Shown: positions 1 through 10,691 of the stretch, piece after piece
How positions within the stretch are numbered: position 1 is the stretch's first letter
How the letters are laid out: every line of letters starts with the position of its first letter
Assembly (NCBI GenBank): GCA_023078555.1
Contig: CM041203.1
Location: 3,391,981-3,455,980 of the forward strand
Direction: 5' to 3'
Length of the DNA: 64,000 bases
From: Ulva prolifera
Taxonomy: Eukaryota > Chlorophyta > Ulvophyceae > Ulvales > Ulvaceae
Made by a program: the position numbers and the translations under genes
The notes under the pieces: generated by a model
Databases searched by the model: none
What the model saw: only the letters and a program-made list of their open reading frames with translations
Told to the model about the DNA's origin: nothing

Positions 1-483
1 CTGCGAACCGGTCCATCATCCTGGAAGAAATTCCAAACTTGTATGCTCTTTCTGGCGAGCCCCCATAAGCTGCCACATGTGCGGGAGTGCGTACCGGGAC
101 AGCTGGCACTGCAGAAATGGGAAAGGGCCTGGGTGACAACGCGCCTGGGGTGAGATGGCGGTGGGTGTGAGTGCTGTGGTGTTTTCTGAAGTCATTGTTG
201 GGGACTTCGTGCTTGTGTACATGCCTAGTTTTTGGCAAACCACCCAGGGCTGCTTTGAAATCCAGTTGTGTCCTTCCAGCATGCATTAAATAGCATTTCA
301 TGAGAAATCATGATCCCAGATTGGACACATGGATGTTATCAATCATAACCTGTGTCACAAACCCATGCGTACACAGTCTACGCCGCGATTACACCATAAA
401 AATCTGCCAGTAGCGCAGGCACATTGACATGTATGACACCAACTGCCGATATGGCAGTCAGAGACGGTCTGGATCACCCAGCT
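1..483. other. left-edge spacer, no gene supported
   Basis: I see no recognisable coding segment here. Open frames on both strands give composition-like peptides with no family signature. The stretch probably holds the 3' UTR of the FAD synthetase gene that ends at 484 and intergenic DNA. Confidence 0.5.
389..393 (-). terminator. TGTAA-type polyadenylation signal
   Basis: TTACA on the + strand reads TGTAA on the gene strand, about 90 nt past the FAD synthetase stop. TGTAA is the usual green-algal poly(A) signal. The assignment rests on position only. Confidence 0.4.
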
Positions 484-1860
484 CTATTCTAAGAGCTCAA
501 ACCGAACGTACTCGCCTGCATTGCAGAAGCTGGCAACATCCATTTCCACCAAGCATACTGCCTCTCCTACAGAAAGATCTACCTGTGCCATGCAGGTACT
601 GCTACTGCCAGCATAAACATTTGCACGATACGTTGCGGCCATGGGCATCTGGGTCATTGCATCTGCTCCTGAAAATTTCCATACCCCCGCGCGTGTGGCG
701 TGTTGCTTTAACGCTTCGCATGAGACCAGCAGAGCATATGGCCGGTCCAAGTGGCAGCTGACGCGGCCCACATCACCATCTTGGAGGCCTTGACGGACTC
801 GTGAAGAAGAACATGCCTCCGTTTCGTTTGCATAAGCGGCGTCACGCAGATCCACGATTGATACCAGCATACCACGTTCTTCTCCGAGCTGCTTCAGCAG
901 CGTGGCATCACCACTTGCTTTGTATCCTGCAGAACTCATACAGAGCGTGTTCTCACCATGTCAAGTCCTTGCTGTGACTGGCACTGGCAAGCGTATAGAT
1001 TTCAAGTTCAAGGCCGATACCAATGTACTGGCTGCATCGAGCACAGATTGACATGTGTCCCTGCGAAAACAAACAAGGTGCAATGATAAGTCTAGATATT
1101 GATGCTGATCTCTGCTTCTCGATTGTGAGGTCTTGCAAGGCCGCGTGCTGATTGTAAACAATCAGACTTGAGCCACCATGCACAAGACACTGCGACACGT
1201 GGAAAGGCACACCAAACCGGTAGTTGGATCCGACAACAACCCCTTTAACCTGCAGCTCATTCCACAGGAGATCCACAAACTCCGGTGCGGACATCTTTCG
1301 AATGCTAGCAAATGGGATGTTCCGTTGCATCGGTGTCATACCAGAGCAGTGCTGTGTCCACAGCGACAGTACTCTGCTGCGGTCGACTGCAGCCATCAAA
1401 GGTTTGCGTGGAGGAAGGCGCAACACCTGCAAATTGCGAATGCGTCAACACGCCGAATCGGGCAAACCCCCTGCAGCTGCCCGTTCGCCTGACACTGCGC
1501 ACCTTCCACATTTTTACACACATACAGATTTTGGCGAGAGTGTCAGGTAGAAAAACATACTTCTGCCATACCCCAAAATGATAATAAGCAGGGATACCCT
1601 TGTAACCGAGTTGCTTCCTCAACGAGGAATCTGTGACCTTTGTGCATGGCATCGAATTTGCCAAGCGCTACACAGACGCTGTAGCCATTGCCACTCAAGG
1701 GACTGCATATCGGACGTCGCCAGTCATCTCTCAGTTCTAAATATGTCTCTTGCGGAGACAATTGCTTTTCCTTCATAGATGAACATCTTGGGGGGCGGAG
1801 CGCTTTCCCTGAAGAGGATTGTTGCCTGTTGACGCCAACATCGGTGGCCAGGACACACAA
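484..1860 (-). CDS. RIBF: FAD synthetase, chloroplast (plant RibF type)
   Basis: It transfers AMP from ATP to FMN, making FAD in the plastid. I read three exons, 1561-1860, 1213-1426 and 484-926, giving about 318 residues. Exon 1 has the nucleotidyltransferase start VALGKFDAMHKGH with the HxGH-like ATP motif, then SFWGMAE. Exon 2 holds DRSRVLSLW and the NYRFG stretch. The codon split across the next junction completes NYRFGYKASGD, the family hallmark, which fixes the splice sites. The C-terminal half (SSSRVRQGLQDGDVGRV, then a short beta-rich tail) matches plant RibF1/RibF2, which lack the riboflavin kinase domain of bacterial RibF. The start is uncertain: the Met at 1860 leaves a 50-60 residue leader that could be a transit peptide, and an upstream exon is possible. 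Confidence 0.85.
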
Positions 1861-2823
1861 CGCTGGACGATGTCACTGTGATGCAACCTAGTTTTGGCTG
1901 GTCGGTTTGCAGTACCTGTGCCGTGCAATCTTGGCCAAGGCATGAGCGACACATGGCCCTTATACAGTCCGGATTGCGGCATGGTGCTGTAATTGCACAG
2001 AGGCGAGTGCCGTAACGAATGATCTAGTATACGGGGCATTTTCAAGACGTAAAAGCCCTCGAAAGCGCCAAGTTGTGGTAAAGTGCAGTTCTGGAGTCGT
2101 TGCAGTAGTTGTTTCGCAGGCCATCGCCCCCCATCGCACGCGTTACAGACAACGCTGCCCCAAGTGGATGCGCGCCGCGATCACAATATTATGCCCTTGC
2201 GTGTCAGTGTCAACGACACGCACACGTGCGCTGGCAGCGTCCGGTGACAGCGACGCTGGTGACAAGCCGATCGCCAAATCGCGCTATATCAACCACATCG
2301 AGCATGCATGCGTTCCGACTGACCTGTTGGCACGCCTTCGGAAAAAAATTGCGTCTGAGATAACACAGATGACGATTCTCAGGTTGTTCTGGATGCATAT
2401 ACATCACTGCTGCGTTGCGCATTGGTACAGCTAGCGAATCTCCCTCTTGCCGACGCGATTTGCAAGCCAAGGTCAGTGGTTGTTGCCAGCGCAGTTCTGT
2501 CAAACCAGCAATACACACGTCTGGTGCTCTACCGGATCGGCTGCATCGGCCAGGCTTCTGGCTTCAGATATCATCTAGTCATCTTTCTGGCAGGTGTATA
2601 TCCTATCCCCTTCGTGTGTGCTGCTCTGCGCGACCACCGGCGAGTCGAGTGGCTGCTTGACGCCGTCAGTTGCGCAGCGTGACAGATGTCATCAACAACT
2701 TCACTCATTTTCAATGCGTAGTTCAATTGATGCAGGCACCGACTCTGTTATTGCTGGCCTTTGCAGTCAACGCAAAATACCTACAGCCGACTCGTATTAA
2801 TCGTTCCTGTGCTTGCAGGAGAT
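1861..2823. other. divergent intergenic region
   Basis: This lies between the 5' ends of the FAD synthetase (-) and SAP-SPIRAL1 (+) genes. It should hold both promoters and perhaps a 5' non-coding exon of either gene. Open frames here show no recognisable protein features. Confidence 0.4.
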
Positions 2824-3985
2824 ATGGCTTCCCTTGAGGAAAAAGTCAATTTGTTGATCAAGCGTCTGCTTCTGAAGGTGTGATGCATCACCGTGCGTAT
2901 TGTTGTTTACCTGCACTCTCATGCCAACTGGCTTGCGGAGCGGGAACGACTTTGTCTGACATTTCTACTAATTGATAGAGGCTATGTAGCTGCTCACATG
3001 CTGTCTTGTGCGCCGTTGTCAATGTTGCTGGACACTGACATACATTGTGAACCATGAAGCCTGACGTGTCGCACCGCTCGCAGGACCTGCGAGTTCAGTG
3101 TCGTCAGAGAAAACTGTCCCCGGCAGGCTGTAGGGAAGAGCTTGGTGAACGTCTCAAGGAGCGCATGCTGGAGACACAGGACTTGTACGCTTCCGCCAGT
3201 CTGCTCCAATGTCGCGTCGACACGGGACCGCCTGATTGACGTGTAAGGATGCCTGGATTTTTTCCTGTGCTGTAAGTGTGCTCTGATGTGCAGTGCCCTG
3301 AGAAATGAGGACGGTTCAATTATGGAGGACGCGTTCGCGACACAGCTCTTCGGCATCACGTCTACAGGTACCGGCAATAATTACTCCCGTCCCGATGGAC
3401 AGAATGTGGGAAACTTTTTGGGCGATCGCCCCTCCTCTCGTGTGCTTGCTGCACCTGGGGGCAAGTCCAATTTCAGCTTCAATGATTATGACACTCCTGC
3501 ACAGCTGCCCCCTGCAGCTCGGGCAATCCCAGATACAGTCGTCGAAGAGCCAGCACCTCCCCCTTCGGCTGCGCCTGCGCCACATCCCTTCGTGCATGAT
3601 TCTCCCGGTAAACAATCAAAGGCCTCGTTCCTGGACAAAATGACGGCCAGGATTGCAGGATGTGCACCATCGTCACCGAAGCATGTTGCAGCAGCACCTC
3701 CAGCGGCTATGCCCACCGTGCTTCCTGGAAAGGTATGACACCCGCTGTGTGGTTGGCCTCTACAACCCATGTTCCGATTTTTGACCCTGGGCCCTCCCAC
3801 CAAGAATTTAAGGATTTGTGCAGGAAAACCCGCCACCAGCTGAGGCCCAGTCAACAGCGTCGGGATACTCAAACAACAATTACAATAGGCCTGGTGGTCA
3901 GAACGTAGGAAACTTTTTGACTGACAGGCCGTCTTCACGGGTTCTTGCGCCTCCGGGGGGAGGCTCATCTGTCCGATTTGGCTAG
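2824..3985 (+). CDS. SAP-domain / SPIRAL1-like microtubule protein
   Basis: Exons 2824-2877, 3084-3184, 3294-3732 and 3824-3985 join in phase to a protein of about 250 residues. Residues 1-50 form a SAP-like helix-turn-helix (DLRVQCRQRKLSPAGCREEL). Two SPIRAL1/JPT signatures follow: NNYSRPDGQNVGNF with RPSSRVLAAPGGKSNFSF in the middle, and NNYNRPGGQNVGNFLTDRP with SSRVLAPPGGGSSVRFG at the very C-terminus. A Pro/Ala-rich linker separates them. Plant SPIRAL1 proteins are small microtubule plus-end regulators with an N- and a C-terminal copy of such motifs; JPT1/HN1 share the PPGG core. The SAP start is the unusual part. The junction at 3184/3294 restores LETQDFALRNEDG, which supports a single gene. 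A microtubule or spindle role is inferred from family only. Confidence 0.75.
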
Positions 3986-4079
3986 AAACTAATCTGATGT
4001 CACAATGGTAGTTTTGCACATGTAACATGTCTGCACTTCATCGACATCTTCAACTCGCAAATCGGAACGTCGTCACAGA

Positions 4080-4084
4080 TTACA
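4080..4084 (-). terminator. TGTAA-type polyadenylation signal of Der gene
   Basis: TGTAA on the gene strand lies about 25 nt past the Der stop. The spacing is short but within the range seen in green algae. Confidence 0.3.
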
Positions 4085-4106
4085 TATCCACTGGAGTGAC
4101 AGGTTT

Positions 4107-7100
4107 TCATGCTGACACAGATGATCGATCTGAGTCACCCGCTTTTCCTCTGAAGAACGTACGCACTGGAGTTCCGACAAGGTCAATGTTTTCTCTTAGC
4201 GACCTCTCTAAGTACCGTTTATAGTCTTCCCCAATCAATCGGCCGTCATTGCAAAAGAAGACAAACGTTGGTGGTCTCACAGCTGCCTGTGTAGCATAGT
4301 ATATTCTTGGCTTCACTGCCTTTCCTCTTTGGGATGGAGGTGACTTCCACATTGTGGCGTCACTCACCACAATATTTAATGTGCCAGTGGAAACCCGCTT
4401 CATGTGCTGATCTCCAGCGTGTATGCAGGCTTTGAGAACCTTGTGTATATTCTTCCCTGCAACATAGTGAGCACTGGATTGCCAGCCATTCACTGCATTT
4501 GCAGCGATGCACTCACGCGGCACTTGATCGTGCATGACCCATACAACCTTGTGTATTGATGCTTCTGCATCATGAACACTGTGGTATTCGATGCATGACG
4601 GTAAATCAAGACAGCATGGAGTGTTCTATATTGTGTTATCACACCTTCTGTTGCGGACGTGAAGACACATTTTGCCCACGACACATGCCTCAAATTGCCC
4701 TTAACATTCTCTTCAGCACGCTTCATTGCTTCCTGTGACCTGTCCTCGACTAGATCCCACTTGTTGATGACTAGCACCACTGCCTTGCCTTCTGCAACAG
4801 CCAGCTCGGCTATCCTGCATGGACAGCCCCACTTGGGACATCTTGAAAACCACCAACCCATGTTGCCACTGATTGCATGGACCATCATCACAGAAGCTGC
4901 AGCTGCCCCCCCCCTCAGCGCACGCGCACAGACAACGCCTGCACGCCATGACGCACCTGAAATCTTGAATCGTCACACCGGTCAGGGGATCCAGCATCAG
5001 TGCGACAACGTCTGCCCGCCGCAGCGCACGGATCGCCCGCGACACCGACATCGGCTCCGCGCCATCCTCGGACGACGCGACTCGCGCCCGCCGCCGCAGC
5101 CCGGCAGTGTCGATCAGCGTGACGGGCGTGCCGTCGGGCAGCACGACCTCCGTGTCGATGGCGTCACGGGTTGTGCCAGACATGTCGCTGACGATCGCGC
5201 GCTCCGAGCCCGTGATTGCGTTCACGAGTGACGACTTGCCGGCGTTGGGGCGGCCGACAATCGCAATCGCCAGCGGCGTCTCCCGCTCCTCGCGCTCATA
5301 CGTGCCTGGCGGTGGCAGCGACTGCAGCACGCCCCAGGAGTGACGGGAGGGATGTACAGGCACCATCAGCAGCGGTGTGGTTGTGCATAGCAAGCGCATG
5401 CACTTGAAGACTGAGTTTGTTCACAGCAGTACCTCCTTTGCTCACCCAGAGATCTACAGGTCCAATACTTCAGAATGCGATGGGCGTGAAGACTGGTGGC
5501 CTACGGCCTGTGCATGCAGTTTCGGTCAGCTATGCAATGGACAATGCACATGCTCACGCATGGCAGTCAGATGACAGCTGTGCCGCGGTGGTGAGTGCAA
5601 ATAACACTTCACAACCCCAACACAGTGTGCGATGCCGCAAAGCAGACGCATGGGCCTTGGTGCATCTGTGATCACACAGCTGCCCTGGAGGCAGCACCGC
5701 CTGATGCACATCGGGCCCGCAGGCTTGCACATGGTGCGGATGTTCAGGGAATTGGAGGCTCCGTGCACGAGAAGCTGCGGCTGCAGCAGTGCACGGCGCA
5801 CTATGACACCTGATTATTGTATGAGGCTGCTACATGGTGGCGCCCGGAGAACCCAGTCGCGCTATGCACCAACATATGGTGCCCCTGTGGCCATGCTCAG
5901 AGCATAGCCTGCAGCCCCAAGACATGATGAGACCTCGCCAATCACGTCGTGTACGTTGTGAGCTTTTGTGTGGTCACAGCATGGCATGCATCACCGCCGA
6001 TGAACCAAACAGGGTGTCGGCATATGGATCGCGTAAAGGCAGCTGTGACATCCCGCACATGGGCACATGCTGCACAATATCATAGGGAACACTGATCAAC
6101 AGCATTCCATCCTCATGCTCAATTAGCACAAATTGCAGCAAACTTGCACATGCTGCGACAATGTGACTACAAGCACGCGCGTCGCCGGGCGCACATGGGC
6201 ATCCACCAAGTGAGACCCTTATGCGCTTGGTAACTGATCTGCAGGCAAGCGCGCGGGCATGTGGGGCGGGTGGTGTGTGCCCACACCTCAATAAGCCTCT
6301 CCATCAGGACTCCCGTTCCAGTGCCTGAGATCGCCGAGATGGCCAGCGGCTCGTGGCCATATTCCCAGAACAGTGCGGCCTGGTACTCCCCCTGGGTGCT
6401 GCTCTCGCACTTGTTCACCGCCAGGATGACCTTCTTGCCTGAGTGCTCACGCCTCAGCCACTGTATGATCTCCTCATCAGCAGCTGTCGGGCCCTCCTGG
6501 CCGTCGCACAGCATCAGCACAACATCAGCTTCAGCTACGCCTGCAGACTGACGCATTTCTGGAGTCAACGCAGTGGAGCACTCGCCTTGCGTTTTCCAAG
6601 CTCAAGTTGAGCAGCTTGAATGCAGACGGAACGTAGGACGTTCATCTATACTTGAGACGTGGTTATGGCCAGGGCAGGCAAAGCATTCGATCGGCTTGAT
6701 CGTGAATGGACCTTGGGGCAGTTCGAATTCACATGAATGTGGGTGCGTCTGGGACATACCAGCTGCTGCTTGCCGCTCAATTGCAAACGGGAGGTTCTCA
6801 GCCGAGACTTCGGCCATTGCCAACTCCAGCTGCTCCTTTGGGAGCTTCGTGGCCTCGCTCATCAGGCCGCCAGTGTCAATGACGACATATTCCCGGCCCC
6901 CCCAGTTGGCACGCATGTACAGCCGGTCGCGAGTGACACCTGGGTAGTCGTATACAATTGCCGTTGTCCTGCCAACAATTCGGTTGAACAAGGCCGACTT
7001 ACCGACGTTTGGGCGTCCTGCACAGCGTGATCATTTGGCATACCGTTGTGGTCGTTTGGTTATTCAAACGCAGGCTGAGCACAGGGACTCCCTCAACGAA

Positions 7101-7695
7101 AATTGAAGCTCACCGACAACAGCAACTTTTGGGAGGAACTCGATGGGTACTTCGTTTACTATGAGACGCCGGCCTTGCCGTTTGCGATCTGTGTTGGGGT
7201 CCTCGATTGGTGCTGGCTTCGCCACTTTACTTTTCTTGGCCTTTTCGTCTACCTACTCCAAACAGTAAACCATCAGTCCATCACTCTTCCGGTGACGATA
7301 GTACAGCAGGATGCTCTTGTGTGGGGCATGGAGTGCAGCGCCTTGATGGCGGCATGCATCTCGAACGGAAACAAAGCGCCCACCGTCGCGCTGTCCAGTT
7401 TTCGGCCTTCTGCCAGTAACTCAGCCTCATCCCAGTCCTGCACCTGCTTGGAGAAATCTGGCATCTCCTGATCGTCTGGTGCGCGCTTGTAGAGCTTATC
7501 CAAACGCGCTTCAAACGCACGAGAAATGGCCAGGAATTTTTCCGCCTGCTTTGGATCCAAGGGGAGTGGCTTCGACGCTGCATCACTCTGAGCACTTTGG
7601 ACAGCAAATGGCCTGATGCGTCTACTGTGTCGCCCTCGCGCTGGACTGCACCGCTTTGAAGGCGTCGCTAGAACGCGGCTACTCGGCATCGCCAT
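4107..7695 (-). CDS. DER: Der/EngA double GTPase, plastid
   Basis: A tandem-GTPase ribosome assembly factor for the 50S-type subunit, expected in the chloroplast. Exons: about 7285-7695, 7114-7252, 6760-7017, 6287-6540, 4957-5321, 4645-4814, 4107-4456. Residues from [18 protein letters not shown] look like a transit peptide, followed by a charged pre-domain. G-domain 1 has [26 protein letters not shown] and NKCES. G-domain 2 has [34 protein letters not shown] and SATEG. The C-terminal KH-like domain ends in RTFFRGK. The codon split at 7114/7017 rebuilds [10 protein letters not shown], which confirms the splice. An intron of 965 nt sits between the two G-domains. The first exon's 3' end has alternative donors (7285 or 7297). 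All G-motifs are present, so it should be active. Confidence 0.92.
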
Positions 7696-8323
7696 AGCGT
7701 GGTGGCAAGATATGAGCTGAAGGTAGCAAACCGTTGCCACTATCAAATGTAAATGGTCACTGGACGCGGCGACTTTGACGCAGGATTGGTATTGCTTGGT
7801 ATATATCGCGCAGGCAAACAGAAAGAGCTGCACAGCTAAGCCGCTACAGGAGAGACCGGGAGCGAATCTAGTAGAAAGGTGCGTGACATCATCTCCATCC
7901 TATGCTCCCTGTGGCTCTCTGCCGCGATCATCACAGTGCAGAGAGCGGTGCACATTTTGCGGGCGCGGCACAACAGTGACTGGTCGTGGCCAGAAGTGCA
8001 CTTGAGGTTGTGCCTGTCCGCAAGCATGCATGGCACCTTCGACGACAAAGATGTACTAGCTGAGGTAGAAAGTTCACTGGTTGATGCTAGATTAAATGAC
8101 GATCATGGACCGGCATAACATGTGCGGGCGTTGCCAAAGGACCTATCAGACGCCTACGTGACAAAGATGTACGAGAGAAATATCAGTGCTCTGGTGAAGG
8201 TGAAAGGTGAGCTCACTGCGAGTCCCTAGTGCATCTCAGCAGGATCCGTGCTTAAGCAGCTGTGCCGTTCACTCGCCCCCTGGCCTGCAGAAAGGCGGCA
8301 TCCATGTCATTCTAGCATACATG

Positions 8324-8447
8324 TGTGTTACAAGGACAAAACCAGAGAGGTAGGTAGCTCCGCAGGGCACGCGCAACCACCAGTACGCAACACAGACCAG
8401 CACGCCTACACCGCTACACACGCCAGCACCCATCCCCGCCAACAGCC
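8324..8447 (+). repeat. dispersed repeat core, copy A
   Basis: It shares the pattern ACAAGGACAAA, GAGAGGTAGGTAGCTCCGC, then GCAACCACCAG, GCAACACAGA and CACGCCAGCACCCA with a copy at 49132-49272. By eye the two are about 85-90 percent alike over 120 nt. No terminal repeats or target duplications are evident, so class is unknown; a non-autonomous element is likely. Confidence 0.7.
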
Positions 8448-8580
8448 ATACACACACAGGCGCCAACCAGGCGTGTGCATGTTCGGTGTGTGTCTGTCAT
8501 GCTGTGATAGGGCGCGTATGTGTGCATGTACGTGGTCGGGTTCGACTTGGGTTGGTATCTGCTGTCATGCATGCACTGGT

Positions 8581-8647
8581 GGCATTGGCGTGCTTGCTCG
8601 TTGCCCTGGCGGTGCTACCGGCCACTCCGACTTTGTCCTTGTGACAC
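8581..8647 (-). repeat. dispersed repeat core, inverted copy C
   Basis: Read on the - strand it begins GTGTCACAAGGACAAAG, then GGCCGGTAGCACCGCC and a run of CACGCCAATGCCACC, the same core as copy A. It lies about 130 nt downstream of copy A in opposite orientation, so the pair could fold as a loose stem. Confidence 0.6.
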
Positions 8648-10427
8648 ACAGGCGCCAACACCCACAACCACCTGCGCACATCCACGCACACCGACACCCA
8701 CACGCCCGCCCCACGGCTTGGCACCATCGCCCCTGAGGCACAAGCAGCCCAAGTTGCAGAACCCACCACACACAGCCACCCATAACAACTCTGGGAAGGC
8801 CCCAGCCTCCCCCAGCAAAACCCACCCCGACCCTCACCAGGCCTCCGCACCGACACCTACCCCGGTACCAGCATACCCAGGCCCGCACCCCAAAAGCCCA
8901 ACCCTCCCCCCTCGCACCCCCAGCCGTACCCTCGCAATGGGCAACAAGCCTACGGACGGCCAGGTCGGCGCCCGCGCCGCGGCACGCTGAGTGTGAGGCC
9001 GGCCGGCTCGGCGATCGAGCGGCACAGCAATCGCCGTTGCCATCGCCAAGCGGAAGGCGCCGCGCGGGCAAGCAGCGAGCACCGATGAATTGGCAGCCAC
9101 AGCAGGGCGGGCCGCCGCTCCGGGTGGCCCGTGAGCGGCGTGCATACATATGTGTGGATCACACATTATCTTACGCATGAGCATTGCTGACAAAAAAAAA
9201 CGTCAATAATGCCCGTCCAGGCCCTCTGGGTGCCAAATGGCCTAGAAAATGATGGGGCCTCTCACAAGCCACTCACTCCATGACTTCCTCCAGGACCGCG
9301 CACCCTAGCCTTTGATTCATGGGGTGCAAGTCTGAGTCATGCGGGTGCAGTTCAGAAATGGACTGCCACCTGGTGAACGGAGCCTCCATGTACAAGCTAG
9401 ATCCCACTGGCCATACAGCAGCCTAGATCCGCTACAGTTCATGCGGCTGCCATTCTGCAAAGTATCACGATGCGCCCCCTGCCTCCACGTGTACGCGCCC
9501 GTTGGACAGCTGTTGCGCAGCTTCATGCGTACTACTTCTGCGAAAGCATTTCGAAAGTCTTAGATTCGGCTGGGTGAAGCCTTCAGTACATGTGGCCAGG
9601 TATCTGTTGGGTGCATGGATCTGATGCATGTACTTCTTCGCGAATGTACTCTACACATAGTGGCCAAATGCTCTAGGATGCGTGGCTGCGGGGAGTACCC
9701 GGGCGCGGATTCCACGTTTCCATTCACGCGTCGGAGGGCACGCCGTGTGCGACTGCGTGTGGATCAACAGGATATGCATGTGCAAGCTCACACCGCTATC
9801 GCTGTCAGAGAGTCCGTGTGTCCCAATGCTTTTGGCCCGCCGAAGTGCGGCTTTGTCAGGCAACCTCTTCCAATCGTTCAGGATCTGTTCGCCGGACTAA
9901 TCACATAATAATTATGGTTACGTGCTCCCATAGGCCTTGCACGAGTCTGCGGGGTGTGTAAGATTAGCTTCCGGGACTTCTGTCGTCTGACACGTCATGC
10001 GATACTCACCCCGGTTGACCACGACCGCTGCCAGGCGCATCCTCCCGATCACAGAAATGCACCAACGCGACAACATGATTCCATTATGTATATCTTTGCG
10101 CTGTCGGAGGTGTCCGCTTGGTATCCTCAGCTGTGTCGCGCTGTTGCAGGTGTGCGTTTGGTGTGCCCAGCTAAAGGCAAAGTTGAGTATGGCAACAATT
10201 GGTACAAGCAAACGAACACACCCAGAAGAACGGTCCGTGATGAGATAGGTACGACACAGCGAGAGCCCCTCGCGCGAGAGACACAAGTTGCACCTCACTG
10301 CTGTCACACGCATCTAGTGCATCCTGCTATGCCATACATCAGACATATATGATGTAAGTATCGTGAATGTCCGGGCCTGGAACATTGGGGCTGCCTGCTT
10401 CACGACCACGATCACCACAATAGATCA

Positions 10428-10691
10428 GTGGACAAGTATCTTTCATGGACTTGCTCAACCTGTGGCGGGAATGCATATGAAAACCTGATGTCTGCAGCAA
10501 CCCGACGTGCCGCAAACCTCGCGGCAAACAAGGGGCAAGATCGCAAGGACTTGTATACAGACAATTGGGATGGCTCAGAATACAAGGGGTCGCCCTTCAA
10601 CATTCTGAACATCATTCTGGTGGTGTCTGTGCTGACGCCTCTAGCTGGCATCATATTCGCATACTTCACATATGGAAAGCTGTGGGGATAA
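10428..10691 (+). CDS. small single-pass membrane protein, last exon
   Basis: The supported coding part is the 3' exon. It runs either from the in-frame ATG at 10488 (67 residues) or from an acceptor just after it (TCTGCAG at 10491-10497). It reads a basic start, the polar motif RKDLYTDNWDGSEYKG, then one hydrophobic helix (FNILNIILVVSVLTPLAGII) and ends FAYFTYGKLWG. This layout, WDG...YKGS followed by one helix and a YGxLWG terminus, resembles small conserved thylakoid membrane proteins of the green lineage. I recall such a family but cannot name it. An upstream exon with a transit peptide is expected and was not found. Confidence 0.5.
   Translation: MDKYLSWTCSTCGGNAYENLMSAATRRAANLAANKGQDRKDLYTDNWDGSEYKGSPFNILNIILVVSVLTPLAGIIFAYFTYGKLWG

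Larger units (their letters stand above)
7696..10427. other. gene-poor spacer with C-rich repeats
   Basis: I find no supportable gene. It holds two cores of a dispersed repeat (8324-8447 and, inverted, 8581-8647). These are followed by a strongly strand-asymmetric CA/CCC-rich tract at about 8650-8960 that opens long low-complexity frames on both strands. Those frames are composition artefacts. Confidence 0.5.

Noticed and set aside
8530-8560. GGTTCGACT-like tRNA T-arm
   Set aside because: No matching A box, acceptor stem or anticodon arm could be found around it.
8248-9193. Several 120-190 codon Pro/His- or Gly/Trp-rich frames
   Set aside because: They sit in the C-rich tract beside the dispersed repeat and open on both strands because of base composition; no domain is present.
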